Positions 42,693-50,505 of a stretch of 64,000 bases of DNA are shown here, one piece after another. Positions within the stretch are counted from its first letter, which is position 1; every line of letters starts with the position of its first letter. Below the pieces are notes generated by a model. That model made no database searches and was not told the origin of the DNA. It was given only the letters and a program-made list of their open reading frames with translations. This stretch comes from Chlorobiota bacterium (GTDB lineage: Bacteria > Bacteroidota > Ignavibacteria > OLB7): positions 2,978,501 through 3,042,500 of the forward strand of contig JADJXR010000001.1 of NCBI GenBank assembly GCA_016710285.1, given 5' to 3'. The translations under genes were made by a program, and so were the position numbers.

Positions 42693-42838
42693 AAGCAATG
42701 TTCCAACCGCACGGCCAGCGCCGGCCTTACGCGGTAAACTCCTCTATCTATCTTGATCCTGTCCTAAACGTTTACGCCGCCAAGATACGGAAGGAAGCTC
42801 ATGTAGAATCCCCCCAACACCGTAGCAGTGTGGAACAT

Positions 42839-42877
42839 GAAAAAGCCGCCCGGGATATGATTTCCCGTGCGGCTTTT
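42839..42877 (-). terminator. Bidirectional terminator of the PepSY lipoprotein gene
   Basis: The inverted repeat AAAAGCCGC / GCGGCTTTT, with an inner CGGGA / TCCCG pair, is flanked by A- and T-runs on both sides. It lies about 50 bases downstream of the PepSY gene. Confidence 0.75.
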
Positions 42878-42923
42878 CCTGAAGGAGAGCGTTCGATTAT
42901 AGATCGTTCGATTCTTCCGGCTT

Positions 42924-44192
42924 TTAGCCAGCGCGCACAATCTGGCCCGATTGGGCATCCACCACAACGTGCGTGGCCGGCCCGCCGTTGGTTGGCGCAA
43001 TGGCAAACGCATACACCCACTTCCCCGATTCTTGCTCCAGCGTCCAATCGGTGACGTTCCCCGGCGTGTTGGCCAGTGCCGCAGCGCGTGCTTGCGAAAG
43101 GGGAATCAGCGCGGGGTCGGTGTGCGTTGGCGTGAACTCACCGCTGTTGAAATCCCCCGATTCCTGCTCCACCGCCACCAGCATTCCCGTGCGGGCATCA
43201 ATGGTGAGCTTGTAGGTGTTGGAGTCGCGTTTCATGGAGACGGTGTACCAGATCACGGAGTCACTTTGGACCCGAAGATGGGTTGTGGTGACTTGGGCAC
43301 TGTCGAACATTCCGGCGGCAATGGTTTGCGCGGAGTCGCGGGTGATGATGGCAACCCCAACCGCTGTGGAGTCGCTCTGGCAGCTGTCGCTGTCGTGGCC
43401 ATGATCGTCGTCATCATCATCGTGGTCGCAATCGCAGTGGTGGTGGTAATGGTGGCCGTAGCCATGCCCCTTGCCGTGGCGGTAGTGTCCGCGACCTTTT
43501 TTGTGCTTGTGTTTTCCGTCGTGGTTGTCGCAGTCGTGGCCATTGTCATCGTCGTCGTCATCATCGTCATCCACCTTGCATGGTTTTCCGGTGTGGGCAT
43601 CAATGTAGATGGTGACGTAGCGATGTTCGCGGGTGATGATAACGATTACGTACGTTGCGCGGTTCTCGATCTCCTGCATGTTGCATTCCACCACTTCGCC
43701 ATCAAACTGGACCTTCAGCTTGTGGCGGATGATGCGAATATCAACACACGGTTGGGTGATAACAATGGAGGCGGGGTAGTAGTAGTTGGTGATCGGCTCG
43801 GTTGCCGTCACGTGCCCACTGTTGTTGTTAATCACCACCACGATTACCTGCCCCCCTGTGCGGATCACGACTTCGTACACGCGCTGGTCTTGGTCGGTGT
43901 TCAGGTTGATCCCCAAGATTTCGGCATTGTGATACCGTGCGCGGATAATCTGGATGACTTGGTCAATGGTGAACAATGTGCTGTCGGCCCAAAACCGGTC
44001 GGCATTGGCGCGGACGCTATCGGCTTCGGCTTTGCTAACGGGGTCGCTGGTGGCCACCGTGCCGTCGTAGCCGGAAGTGGAAATGGAATCGGGAGAGGTT
44101 GCGGGGTCCGAGCAGCTGGCAAGCAGTGCGGTTAGGGCAATAGCAATTATCATCAGCCCGCTTCGTGTGCGGGCCAAGCAAGTGTTGTTCAT
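42924..44192 (-). CDS. PepSY-type lipoprotein with an Asp/His-rich insert
   Basis: The 422-residue protein has a lipoprotein signal ending in the lipobox LLASC (Cys27). Three or more PepSY-like repeats follow: TIDQVIQIIRARYHNAEILGI, YVTIYIDAHTGKPC, YKLTIDARTGMLVAVEQ and HVVVDAQSGQIV, each with the strand-turn 'DAxTGxxxx' ending. Between the second and third lies an insert of about 65 residues (206-272) made almost entirely of Asp, His, Gly, Lys and Cys (runs of DDDDDD and HHHHC). The insert looks like a metal-binding or buffering segment. The protein is tethered to a membrane outside the cytoplasm. PepSY domains often occur in peptidase regulators, but the insert is not part of the family. 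Confidence 0.72.
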   Translation of the reverse strand: MNNTCLARTRSGLMIIAIALTALLASCSDPATSPDSISTSGYDGTVATSDPVSKAEADSVRANADRFWADSTLFTIDQVIQIIRARYHNAEILGINLNTDQDQRVYEVVIRTGGQVIVVVINNNSGHVTATEPITNYYYPASIVITQPCVDIRIIRHKLKVQFDGEVVECNMQEIENRATYVIVIITREHRYVTIYIDAHTGKPCKVDDDDDDDDDNGHDCDNHDGKHKHKKGRGHYRHGKGHGYGHHYHHHCDCDHDDDDDDHGHDSDSCQSDSTAVGVAIITRDSAQTIAAGMFDSAQVTTTHLRVQSDSVIWYTVSMKRDSNTYKLTIDARTGMLVAVEQESGDFNSGEFTPTHTDPALIPLSQARAAALANTPGNVTDWTLEQESGKWVYAFAIAPTNGGPATHVVVDAQSGQIVRAG

Positions 44193-44572
44193 GGGATACC
44201 TCTAAGAGCGTATTCAGTGTATCGGTTACCTGTTCATCGCTGCATTCCCTTTTGGGCATCCATCGTCACCGGTAACGGTGAACGGGCCGCAGTGGTTAGC
44301 AGTATGCTTCAGGGAGTTGTGAAAGAGCGGGATGCCAAACAGGAAATGCAATGCGAAGTGGCGGCTGTGACCCAGCCCTTCCGGGAAGGATTATCCGCAT
44401 CACAAAAAAATCTTACAGCCGGCGTGCGGGAACGATGCCTGGGGAATCGGGTATAAGGGCACTCACCTTTGCCAACCAGGTTGCCAAATAGGCGAAAGGG
44501 CTGGGCTGTTGTGGGCGAAGCCGCCCCGGCCAGGAACCTCTATCAACAAGAAATCAGTAAACTTGCCGACGT
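44193..44572. other. Divergent intergenic region between the PepSY gene and murA
   Basis: No gene is supported in this 380-base gap. It contains a short inverted repeat (CACCGGTAACGGTG near 44268) and no recognisable promoter consensus or riboswitch. The short frames have no recognisable product. Confidence 0.35.
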
Positions 44573-45835
44573 ATGGATAAATTCATTGTGCAAGGGGGAA
44601 CGCCCCTTAACGGAACCGTTGCAATCTCCGGCGCAAAAAATGCAACCCTTGAGCTTATGCCCGCCGCGCTTCTTGCGCCCGGGGCGTATGAGTTCACCAA
44701 CACCCCCAACATCCGCGATGTCTGGACCATGTCGCGGCTGATGGCCAGCATGGGCGTTCACTGCGAGCTGAACGATAACATCCTTCATATCAACACCGGC
44801 AACATCACGTCGCAGGAAGCCCCCTACTCCTACGTCAAGCAGATGCGCGCCAGCATCCACGTGCTTGGGCCGCTGGTTGCACGCTATGGCTACGCAAAAG
44901 TCTCGCTTCCCGGCGGCTGCGCTTGGGGACCACGCCCGGTGGATTTCCATCTGAAAGGGCTGGAGAAATTAGGAGTGGAGATAGCCCTTGAAGGGGGATA
45001 CATTATTGCCCGTGCTGAACGGCTTCGCGGCGCAACCGTCACGTTCGACATCGCCTCGGTGGGGGCAACCTTCAACATCATGGCGGCGGCAACGTTGGCG
45101 CGCGGGCGCACCGTTATCAACAATGCAGCAATCGAGCCGGAGGTGACGGCCGCGGGGCGGTTGCTGCAAAAAATGGGGGCGCAGATTGAGGGACTTGGGA
45201 CCTCCACCATCACCATTGAAGGGGTGGAGGACCTGAAGCCCGCCAACATCGAAACCATCCCCGACCGAATCGAAACAGGGACCTTGCTTGTGGCGGTTGC
45301 CATGAGCAAAGGGAAGGCAACGCTGACCAACGCCAATCCGTACCACCTTGCGCTGGTGCTGGAGAAACTGGAAGAAGCCGGATGCCAGCTTGATATCCGT
45401 GCTGATGAGATAACCCTAACCGCCCCCGACGAGCTGAAGCCGGTGGACATCACTACCTCCGTCTATCCCGGATTCCCAACCGATATGCAGGCCCAGTGGA
45501 TGTCGCTGATGACCTGCGCGGCGGGAACCAGCACGGTGAAGGAGACCATCTACAAGGACCGCTTCAGCCACGTGCCGGAGCTTTCGCGGCTTGGCTGCGA
45601 TATCCACGTAAGCGATAACGTGGCCACCATCCGCGGCGGCAAGCCATTAACCGGCGCAACCGTGATGAGCACCGACCTTCGCGCTTCCGTTGCAATGGTC
45701 CTTGCCGGGCTTGTGGCCGAAGGGGAAACCGAGGTTCTGCGGATCTACCACCTTGATCGCGGCTACGAATCGCTGGAGCTGAAGCTGGAGGCACTTGGGG
45801 CCGACATCCGCCGCGTGAAAACCGATGAGTTATGA
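44573..45835 (+). CDS. murA: UDP-N-acetylglucosamine 1-carboxyvinyltransferase
   Basis: MurA adds enolpyruvate to UDP-GlcNAc, the committed step of peptidoglycan synthesis. The 420-residue protein has the right length, the start MDKFIVQGGTPLNGTVAISGAKN, the catalytic Cys116 in SLPGGCAWGPRPVDFH (the fosfomycin target), and the C-terminal loop TDLRASVAMVLAGL. It is 25 bases upstream of the EnvC-like gene, so two envelope functions share one operon. The ATG lacks an obvious Shine-Dalgarno. Confidence 0.95.
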   Translation: MDKFIVQGGTPLNGTVAISGAKNATLELMPAALLAPGAYEFTNTPNIRDVWTMSRLMASMGVHCELNDNILHINTGNITSQEAPYSYVKQMRASIHVLGPLVARYGYAKVSLPGGCAWGPRPVDFHLKGLEKLGVEIALEGGYIIARAERLRGATVTFDIASVGATFNIMAAATLARGRTVINNAAIEPEVTAAGRLLQKMGAQIEGLGTSTITIEGVEDLKPANIETIPDRIETGTLLVAVAMSKGKATLTNANPYHLALVLEKLEEAGCQLDIRADEITLTAPDELKPVDITTSVYPGFPTDMQAQWMSLMTCAAGTSTVKETIYKDRFSHVPELSRLGCDIHVSDNVATIRGGKPLTGATVMSTDLRASVAMVLAGLVAEGETEVLRIYHLDRGYESLELKLEALGADIRRVKTDEL

Positions 45836-45860
45836 TGGCCCGCAACCCAACGCTTGAGCC

Positions 45861-46784
45861 ATGAAGCGATTGCCCACCCTGATGCTTGCAGCATTGCTGG
45901 CGATTGGCGCGGCGTGCCATGCCGGCCAGCATCGGGATGGGGTGGCGTTGGTTGGCAACGGTGCCGCAGAGATTGCGCAACAGCAGCCTGGCAAAAAAAC
46001 TTCCGCACGCCAGGGTGAGCTTCGGCGGCTGCGTGCCCAGCGCGATTCGCTGAACCGGGCAATCAGCAAACTGGAAAAAGGGAAACCAACCAGCAGTTCC
46101 CGTAAACAGCTTGCCAAGCTCCGCGCCCAGCGCGACTCCCTTGCCAATGCAATCACACAGCTGCTAAACAAGGGGCAACCGGCAAAGCAAAAAAACGCCA
46201 CGGCCAGCAAGCCCAAGCCACGCCCGCAGAAGTCGGCTGCAACAAAGCCGGCCGCGCCAAAAAAAATCACGGGGAAGGGGGGGGATAAAATTGAAAAGAT
46301 CATCAGCAAACTGCAGGCGAAGGAGCAACGGAGCCGCCCCCCCCAGCCGCCAGTAACAGGCCTATCACCGAAGCCTCCTGAAGCAACGCCAAGCAGCGCG
46401 GGTGCAGAGTTAGATTGGCCGATGGATTCCCGAAAAATCTTGCTGGATTATGGCGAGCGGTACAACCCCAAAACGAACACCGTGACGATCAACCCGGGGG
46501 TCAACATCCGGGCGGATGCGCAGGGGAACGTCAGCAGCGCGGGGCCGGGGCGCGTCACGCTGGTGACCTGGATGCCTGGCTACCGAACGGTGGTGATTGT
46601 GGATCACGGCGCGGGCTACCGCACCGTTTATGCCAACCTTGCATCGGCCACGGTTCGCCGTGGAAGCAACGTGCGCCGTGGCGAGCAAATCGGCAAAGCT
46701 GGCGGACCGAAAGGGGGGCGATACCTCCATTTCCAAGTCTGGAAAGAACGGCAACGGATGAACCCGATGACGATGCTGCCGTAA
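45861..46784 (+). CDS. EnvC-like protein with a degenerate LytM/M23 domain
   Basis: The 307-residue protein has a signal-like N-terminus (LPTLMLAALLAIGAAC, possibly a lipoprotein), a short coiled coil (RRLRAQRDSLNRAISKLEKG and a second similar heptad stretch), a Lys/Pro/Ala-rich linker, and a C-terminal LytM domain (VTLVTWMPGYRTVVIVDHGAGYRTVYANLAS). The first zinc motif reads NPGVNIRAD instead of HxGxDxxA and the second YLHFQVW instead of HLHFE, so two zinc ligands are missing. Like EnvC and other LytM factors, it probably activates an amidase rather than cutting peptidoglycan itself. The gene is linked to murA. Confidence 0.75.
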   Translation: MKRLPTLMLAALLAIGAACHAGQHRDGVALVGNGAAEIAQQQPGKKTSARQGELRRLRAQRDSLNRAISKLEKGKPTSSSRKQLAKLRAQRDSLANAITQLLNKGQPAKQKNATASKPKPRPQKSAATKPAAPKKITGKGGDKIEKIISKLQAKEQRSRPPQPPVTGLSPKPPEATPSSAGAELDWPMDSRKILLDYGERYNPKTNTVTINPGVNIRADAQGNVSSAGPGRVTLVTWMPGYRTVVIVDHGAGYRTVYANLASATVRRGSNVRRGEQIGKAGGPKGGRYLHFQVWKERQRMNPMTMLP

Positions 46785-46838
46785 GCAGCAACAAGGCTTC
46801 CCAACGATAACCAAAACAACCGATACTCTATTTCCTCC

Positions 46839-47759
46839 ATGTCTGAACCAACTTCCGAACCGATTTCCGAGCAATTCCGCACCGGGTATGTGGCTATCGT
46901 TGGCGAGCCAAACGTTGGCAAATCAACACTGCTGAACACGTTGCTTGGCGCGAAGCTCTCCATCGTCACCAAAAAGCCGCAAACCACGCGCAAAAGTGTG
47001 TTGGGGATTGCCACCAACGACCGCGCCCAGATCATTTTTCACGACACTCCCGGGGTGCTTACGCCGCGCTACTTGCTGCAGGAAAAAATGGTTGGCTACG
47101 TCACCAGCGCCCTTGCCGATGCCGATGTGATTCTGCTGATGATGGACGTCAACGATCCCAACCTTGAGCGACTTGCCACCACCCCCGTTGGCGACATCAC
47201 CAAGCTCCGCAAGCCGATCATCCTTCTGCTGAACAAAATGGACCTGCTGAAGGATAAAAAGGAGGCGCTGCCAATCATGGAGAAATTCCTGAAGATGAAC
47301 GCGTTTGCCGAGGTGGTTCCGGCTTCGGGGCTGTACGCCCAAAACACCGAGCGGCTGATGGAGGTGCTGGCGAACTATCTGCCGCTGGGCCAGCCGCTGT
47401 ACGACCCCGAGATCATCAGCGAGCAGCCAGAGCGGTTTTTTGTGAGCGAGCTAATTCGGGAAAAGGTGATGCAGCTGTACAAGCAGGAAATCCCTTACGC
47501 GGTGGAGGTGAACATCGTGCAATTCAAGGAGCGTCCGCAGCCGGAGAAGCTCTTCATCAGCGCGGAAATTATTGTTGAGCGCGACACCCAGAAGGGGATC
47601 ATCATCGGCAACAAAGGGGAGGCACTGAAGCGGTTAGGCCAGCGGGCACGCACGGAAATCGAGGAATTTTTGGGGCAAGGGGTTTATCTAGAGTTGTTCG
47701 TAAAAGTCCGCGAAAACTGGCGCGGCAGCGAAAGCCGGCTCCGGAGTTTTGGGTATTGA
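46839..47759 (+). CDS. era: GTPase Era
   Basis: Era is a GTPase that binds 16S rRNA and supports 30S assembly. The 306-residue protein has the G1 loop GEPNVGKSTL, G2 KPQTTRKSV, G3 HDTPGV, G4 NKMD and a C-terminal KH domain (KGIIIGNKGEALKRLGQRAR, GVYLELFVKV). The N-terminal MSEPTSEPISEQF is a short extra tail. It is the last gene before the AT-rich island, so it marks the conserved border. Confidence 0.95.
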   Translation: MSEPTSEPISEQFRTGYVAIVGEPNVGKSTLLNTLLGAKLSIVTKKPQTTRKSVLGIATNDRAQIIFHDTPGVLTPRYLLQEKMVGYVTSALADADVILLMMDVNDPNLERLATTPVGDITKLRKPIILLLNKMDLLKDKKEALPIMEKFLKMNAFAEVVPASGLYAQNTERLMEVLANYLPLGQPLYDPEIISEQPERFFVSELIREKVMQLYKQEIPYAVEVNIVQFKERPQPEKLFISAEIIVERDTQKGIIIGNKGEALKRLGQRARTEIEEFLGQGVYLELFVKVRENWRGSESRLRSFGY

Positions 47760-47775
47760 TTGAATTATTTCCTCA

Positions 47776-47849
47776 TACCCCTGGGTGCAGTATTTGCTTG
47801 GCGGGAGCAAGGAGTAAGGAGCAATTAGCCGTCTGGCACGGCCAACAGA
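47776..47849 (+). pseudogene. Rhs-core fragment 1
   Basis: The translation YPWVQYLLGGSKE and the following GCCGTCTGGCACGGCCAACAG match the Rhs-core-like segment at 48867-49067. A seven-base duplication (GGAGTAAGGAG) introduces a stop, so the fragment is dead. It lies 17 bases after era, at the start of the AT-rich island. Confidence 0.65.
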
Positions 47850-47887
47850 AAATACTGATACCCCAGTAGAAGGGTTTGCAAATCAAG

Positions 47888-48238
47888 ATGGTCAATCTGA
47901 TAAGCTATTACGTAACAATCTCTGGAGATAATTTTGATATTGGAAATTATCTCCAGACAGCTCTGTTCAGTGAGCAAATAAAAGTTGATATTGGCAATAA
48001 AATTTTGTTGTTGTCGCTGCTTGAAACTGATGAACGATCTGTCTATGGTCAAGACATCCTAATGGAAACGCTCAAAAATCAACATGAGGCAATGCATACT
48101 TACGGTGGGTCTGAAATTGTTTTCTATTATGCTTTTGAATATATAGATCAGTGCAACGTGGAATTTGAGCCTGAGCACTTAAAATTAATAAGCAAAATAG
48201 GAGGCTGCTTAGCCGTGAGTTGCTATAAATCGGAATAA
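47888..48238 (+). CDS. Small protein, possible immunity protein (DUF4279-like)
   Basis: The frame encodes 116 residues, starting MVNLISYYVTISGDNFDIGNY, and is AT-rich. The SGDNFD opening, acidic middle and C-terminal LKLISKIGGCLAVSCY fit the general pattern of DUF4279-type immunity proteins, but the match is weak. It sits between Rhs-core fragment 1 and a decayed toxin tail, the usual place for an immunity gene. A TTG start four codons earlier is possible. Function is inferred from position only. Confidence 0.5.
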   Translation: MVNLISYYVTISGDNFDIGNYLQTALFSEQIKVDIGNKILLLSLLETDERSVYGQDILMETLKNQHEAMHTYGGSEIVFYYAFEYIDQCNVEFEPEHLKLISKIGGCLAVSCYKSE

Positions 48239-48262
48239 CAGCCGGATGTTAAAGATAGATGA

Positions 48263-48442
48263 ACAAAAACCCATGGGAGAATAGTTATTGGGATTGGCGA
48301 TCCCCCTACAACGTTATAAGAGAGGGGGGCAGACACATCTATACCACGAGCTGCTGTCAGAGGTGAAATTTATATCAAACCAAAAAATGGTATCAATCAT
48401 AGAAAACCTCTTACCATAAATATCAAAAAATATGGAACATAA
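48263..48442 (+). pseudogene. Decayed C-terminal tail of a possible polymorphic toxin
   Basis: This frame reads GIGDPPTTL, then a stop, then about 40 residues ending in KPLTINIKKYGT and a TAA. The last 11 bases overlap the start of the DUF4279 gene. Toxin 3' ends commonly overlap immunity starts like this. There is no start codon and one internal stop, so only a remnant is left. The toxin family is not recognisable. Confidence 0.4.
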
Positions 48443-48836
48443 TATTCGATTGATGATTAGGATTACTGGAGAAAATCTTAATCATGAAGACATAACATCA
48501 CTACTCAACATATGTCCAACAAAAGTCTGGCATAAAGGAGATTTAGTGACTAATAGAACTGGTCATCGTAATAAAGAGGATGGGTGGGAGTTGAGGGTTG
48601 ATAAGGTTGGAGATAGTTTTGATGAATTACTGAATATCATTATTAAGCAATTAGAACCTGTAGCGGATAAGGTTAAAGAAATTGCTCAGCAATTTTTTAT
48701 TGAGCTACAATGCGTTGTGTTTTTATATGACGACTGTGAGAATAGTATTCCATCAGTTCATATGGAAAATTGGCAATTAAAATTCTTATCGGAAATCGGT
48801 GCGGAGATAGATATAGATATTATATGGAGTGCCTAA
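48432..48836 (+). CDS. DUF4279 family protein, probable orphan immunity protein
   Basis: The 134-residue protein has the DUF4279 pattern: an N-terminal strand with IRLMIRITGENLNHEDITSLL, ICPTKVWHKGD, GWELRVDKVGDSFDELLNII, and a C-terminal LKFLSEIGAEIDIDIIW. DUF4279 genes often follow Rhs and other polymorphic toxin genes and are thought to be immunity proteins. Here the start overlaps a decayed toxin-like tail and an Rhs-core fragment follows. It is AT-rich, unlike the genome around it. Confidence 0.75.
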   Translation: MEHNIRLMIRITGENLNHEDITSLLNICPTKVWHKGDLVTNRTGHRNKEDGWELRVDKVGDSFDELLNIIIKQLEPVADKVKEIAQQFFIELQCVVFLYDDCENSIPSVHMENWQLKFLSEIGAEIDIDIIWSA

Positions 48837-48866
48837 AAAACATCAGCTATATCCAGCCATAGATAA

Positions 48867-49067
48867 AAACACCTGCGTAGAGATTACCTCTACCACGGCC
48901 CATTGGCAGACAGCATCGTAGGTCAGCCGTACCCCTGGGTGCAGTATCTGCTTGGTGGGAGCAAGGAGCAATTAGCCGTCTGGCACGGCCAACAGATGAC
49001 CAGCCCCTTCTGCGACACCGCTTGGCGGCGGAATGTGTTTCTGTATTCAACGGAGTATCTGAAGTAG
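48867..49067 (+). pseudogene. Rhs-core fragment 2 (longest)
   Basis: An open stretch of 66 codons with no start reads LYHGPLADSIVGQPYPWVQY, then LLGGSKEQLAVWHGQQMTSP and NVFLYSTEYLK with a stop. It resembles part of an Rhs/YD-repeat core and is the best preserved of three related fragments in the island. Such repeats are left when toxin-immunity cassettes are displaced or recombined downstream of an Rhs gene. No complete Rhs gene lies in the window. Confidence 0.6.
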
Positions 49068-49109
49068 GAAAGCGAAGTAGTATAGTAATGTGCGTTATAG
49101 GTGGAATAA

Positions 49110-49379
49110 ATGAAAAGGACGATATTGATAATCGGAATCGCATTATTGATAACCATATGCGTTATTGATATTGTAATTTATTTTGGTGTGCAAATAGATG
49201 AGATGAGAATGATAATGCATGAGTTCTATTTAATTATAGAATTAATAATTGCATTATCACTACTATCATCAATTATTATTTATTGGAATGATGTAAAGGT
49301 TAGGTATGCATGTTTATTGATTTTTTTAAGTGCGGTGTTAATATTATCATGTTCAGGTAAGTATATAAATCCATGGTGA
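49110..49379 (+). CDS. Small membrane protein
   Basis: The 89-residue protein has three hydrophobic segments (TILIIGIALLITICVIDIVI; LIIELIIALSLLSSIIIYW; ACLLIFLSAVLIL). It directly precedes the next gene (TGA followed at once by ATG), so the two are coupled. No family is recognised. Small membrane proteins of this kind occur as immunity or accessory genes beside toxins, which fits the Rhs-fragment context. AT-rich, probably acquired. Confidence 0.5.
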   Translation: MKRTILIIGIALLITICVIDIVIYFGVQIDEMRMIMHEFYLIIELIIALSLLSSIIIYWNDVKVRYACLLIFLSAVLILSCSGKYINPW

Positions 49380-49754
49380 ATGGCTCTACATTTAGTAGAA
49401 AAGAACCCTAAGATGGAAGAATTAAACGAACTTGAGAAAGCGATATTAAGCAAATTATCGGTGAAATACCCGACAATACAGGAACACATACCTTTTCTAA
49501 GAGTGCTGAATAGAGAGGTTACAGGAGTAGGTATGTATGTGGATTTTTGCTATGTAAAAGATCCGCAAGTCTCTATTCCATGCCTCGAAATCTCTGATGG
49601 TTGTATAAGTACGAATGAGAATATTGAGATTCAAGGATTAAAATATGGCATAGGTTATGAAGTGGATGTATCAGATGAGAAGATCAAGTTCATTGAATTT
49701 ATTACCTATGGAGAGGAGTGGGATGGAGTCATAAAAGACTACCGGTTCATTTGA
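49380..49754 (+). CDS. Hypothetical protein of an Rhs-linked immunity-like type
   Basis: The 124-residue soluble protein reads LEKAILSKLSVKYPTIQEHI, FLRVLNREVTGVGMYVDF and LKYGIGYEVDVSDEKIKFIE ... TYGEEWDGVIKDYRF. The start follows directly after the previous stop; an inner ATG at 49413 is possible. The TGVGMYVDF / WDGVIKDY pattern is one I associate with small bacterial proteins near polymorphic toxins, but I cannot name the family. Position between two Rhs-core fragments supports an immunity role. Confidence 0.5.
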   Translation: MALHLVEKNPKMEELNELEKAILSKLSVKYPTIQEHIPFLRVLNREVTGVGMYVDFCYVKDPQVSIPCLEISDGCISTNENIEIQGLKYGIGYEVDVSDEKIKFIEFITYGEEWDGVIKDYRFI

Positions 49755-49817
49755 CGGTGGGTTAGTAATGGGAGATCAATCCAGCCGCGCCATGTGGCGT
49801 GCCAGCAAAAGTGTCTG

Positions 49818-49922
49818 TACCACGAGGCCATTGCCAGACAGCGTCGTAGGTCAGGCGTACCCGTGGGTGGTGGGAGCAAGGAGCAATTAGCCGTCTGGCA
49901 CGGCCAGCAGATGACTGGCCCA
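49818..49922 (+). pseudogene. Rhs-core fragment 3
   Basis: This matches 48891-48999 in DNA (TACCACGAGGCCATTGCCAG, then GGTGGGAGCAAGGAGCAATT). A one-base insertion and a 13-base deletion (the segment encoding the YLL turn) destroy the frame. It reads GGSKEQLAVWHGQQ before running into a stop. It lies between the small gene pair and the TPR gene. Confidence 0.6.
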
Positions 49923-49956
49923 TATAAAAAATCATAAAAACTAAATTTTGAAGACA

Positions 49957-50490
49957 ATGAAAGCAGTAATTGAAAATAGAATTCGATCGAAAATCATCAA
50001 TGATTTATTTGACAGAAATGAATGGGGAAAAGCAAGAAGGCTTATTGTGAAAGAATTGACAAAAGACCCCCAGAACCATTGGCTGTTAACCAGATTAAGC
50101 TCAACATATTATGAGGAGCATAAGTATGAAGAAGCATTAGATGTGTCATTGAAAGCAATAGAAATCAAGCCTCATTGCCCATTGGTTCTTTGGGATTTGG
50201 CCACAACTTTAGATATGATAAACAGGGAAGAGGAGTCAATTCATATATTGAAAAAACTTCTTCGAAGAGGTGTCTCAAAAATAGCATATGATGAATGTGG
50301 AGAAGGAAAGAGGTGGGCAGAGTCGTTGTTGAATGATTGTAGGTTTCGCATCGCTAATTCCTATCGAAGATTGAATCAAATGGAGCTTTCTAAAAAATTT
50401 ATTCTTCTGCATTTAAGGCATAGAAAACCTGGCCTTCCCAGCCTCTATTCAATAACTGAAGCTAGAGAGCTACTGCGGAGCGTTTCATAG
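49957..50490 (+). CDS. Tetratricopeptide-repeat protein
   Basis: The 177-residue protein contains two to three TPR-like repeats. WGKARRLIVKELTKDPQNHW starts the first; HWLLTRLSSTYYEEHKYEEA and LKAIEIKPHCPLVLWDLA follow. IAYDECGEGKRWAESLLNDC is also a typical block of this TPR subfamily. It is the last gene of the AT-rich island, after Rhs-core fragment 3, and it converges on the amine oxidase gene. A TTG start three codons earlier is possible. Its role is unknown, and it may be another orphan cassette gene. Confidence 0.65.
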   Translation: MKAVIENRIRSKIINDLFDRNEWGKARRLIVKELTKDPQNHWLLTRLSSTYYEEHKYEEALDVSLKAIEIKPHCPLVLWDLATTLDMINREEESIHILKKLLRRGVSKIAYDECGEGKRWAESLLNDCRFRIANSYRRLNQMELSKKFILLHLRHRKPGLPSLYSITEARELLRSVS

Positions 50491-50505
50491 AGATTATGCT
50501 TCACC

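Noticed and set aside
42951..44135. 394-codon plus-strand frame with Val-rich, seemingly membrane-like stretches.
   Set aside because: It merely reads the complement of the Asp/His codons of the PepSY protein, which turn into Val/Ile/Met runs.
45060..45110. Phe in MurA at GATFNIM, where some MurA proteins have Glu.
   Set aside because: That position varies naturally (Val, Ile or Glu in other MurA proteins as I recall them), so it is no sign of altered function.
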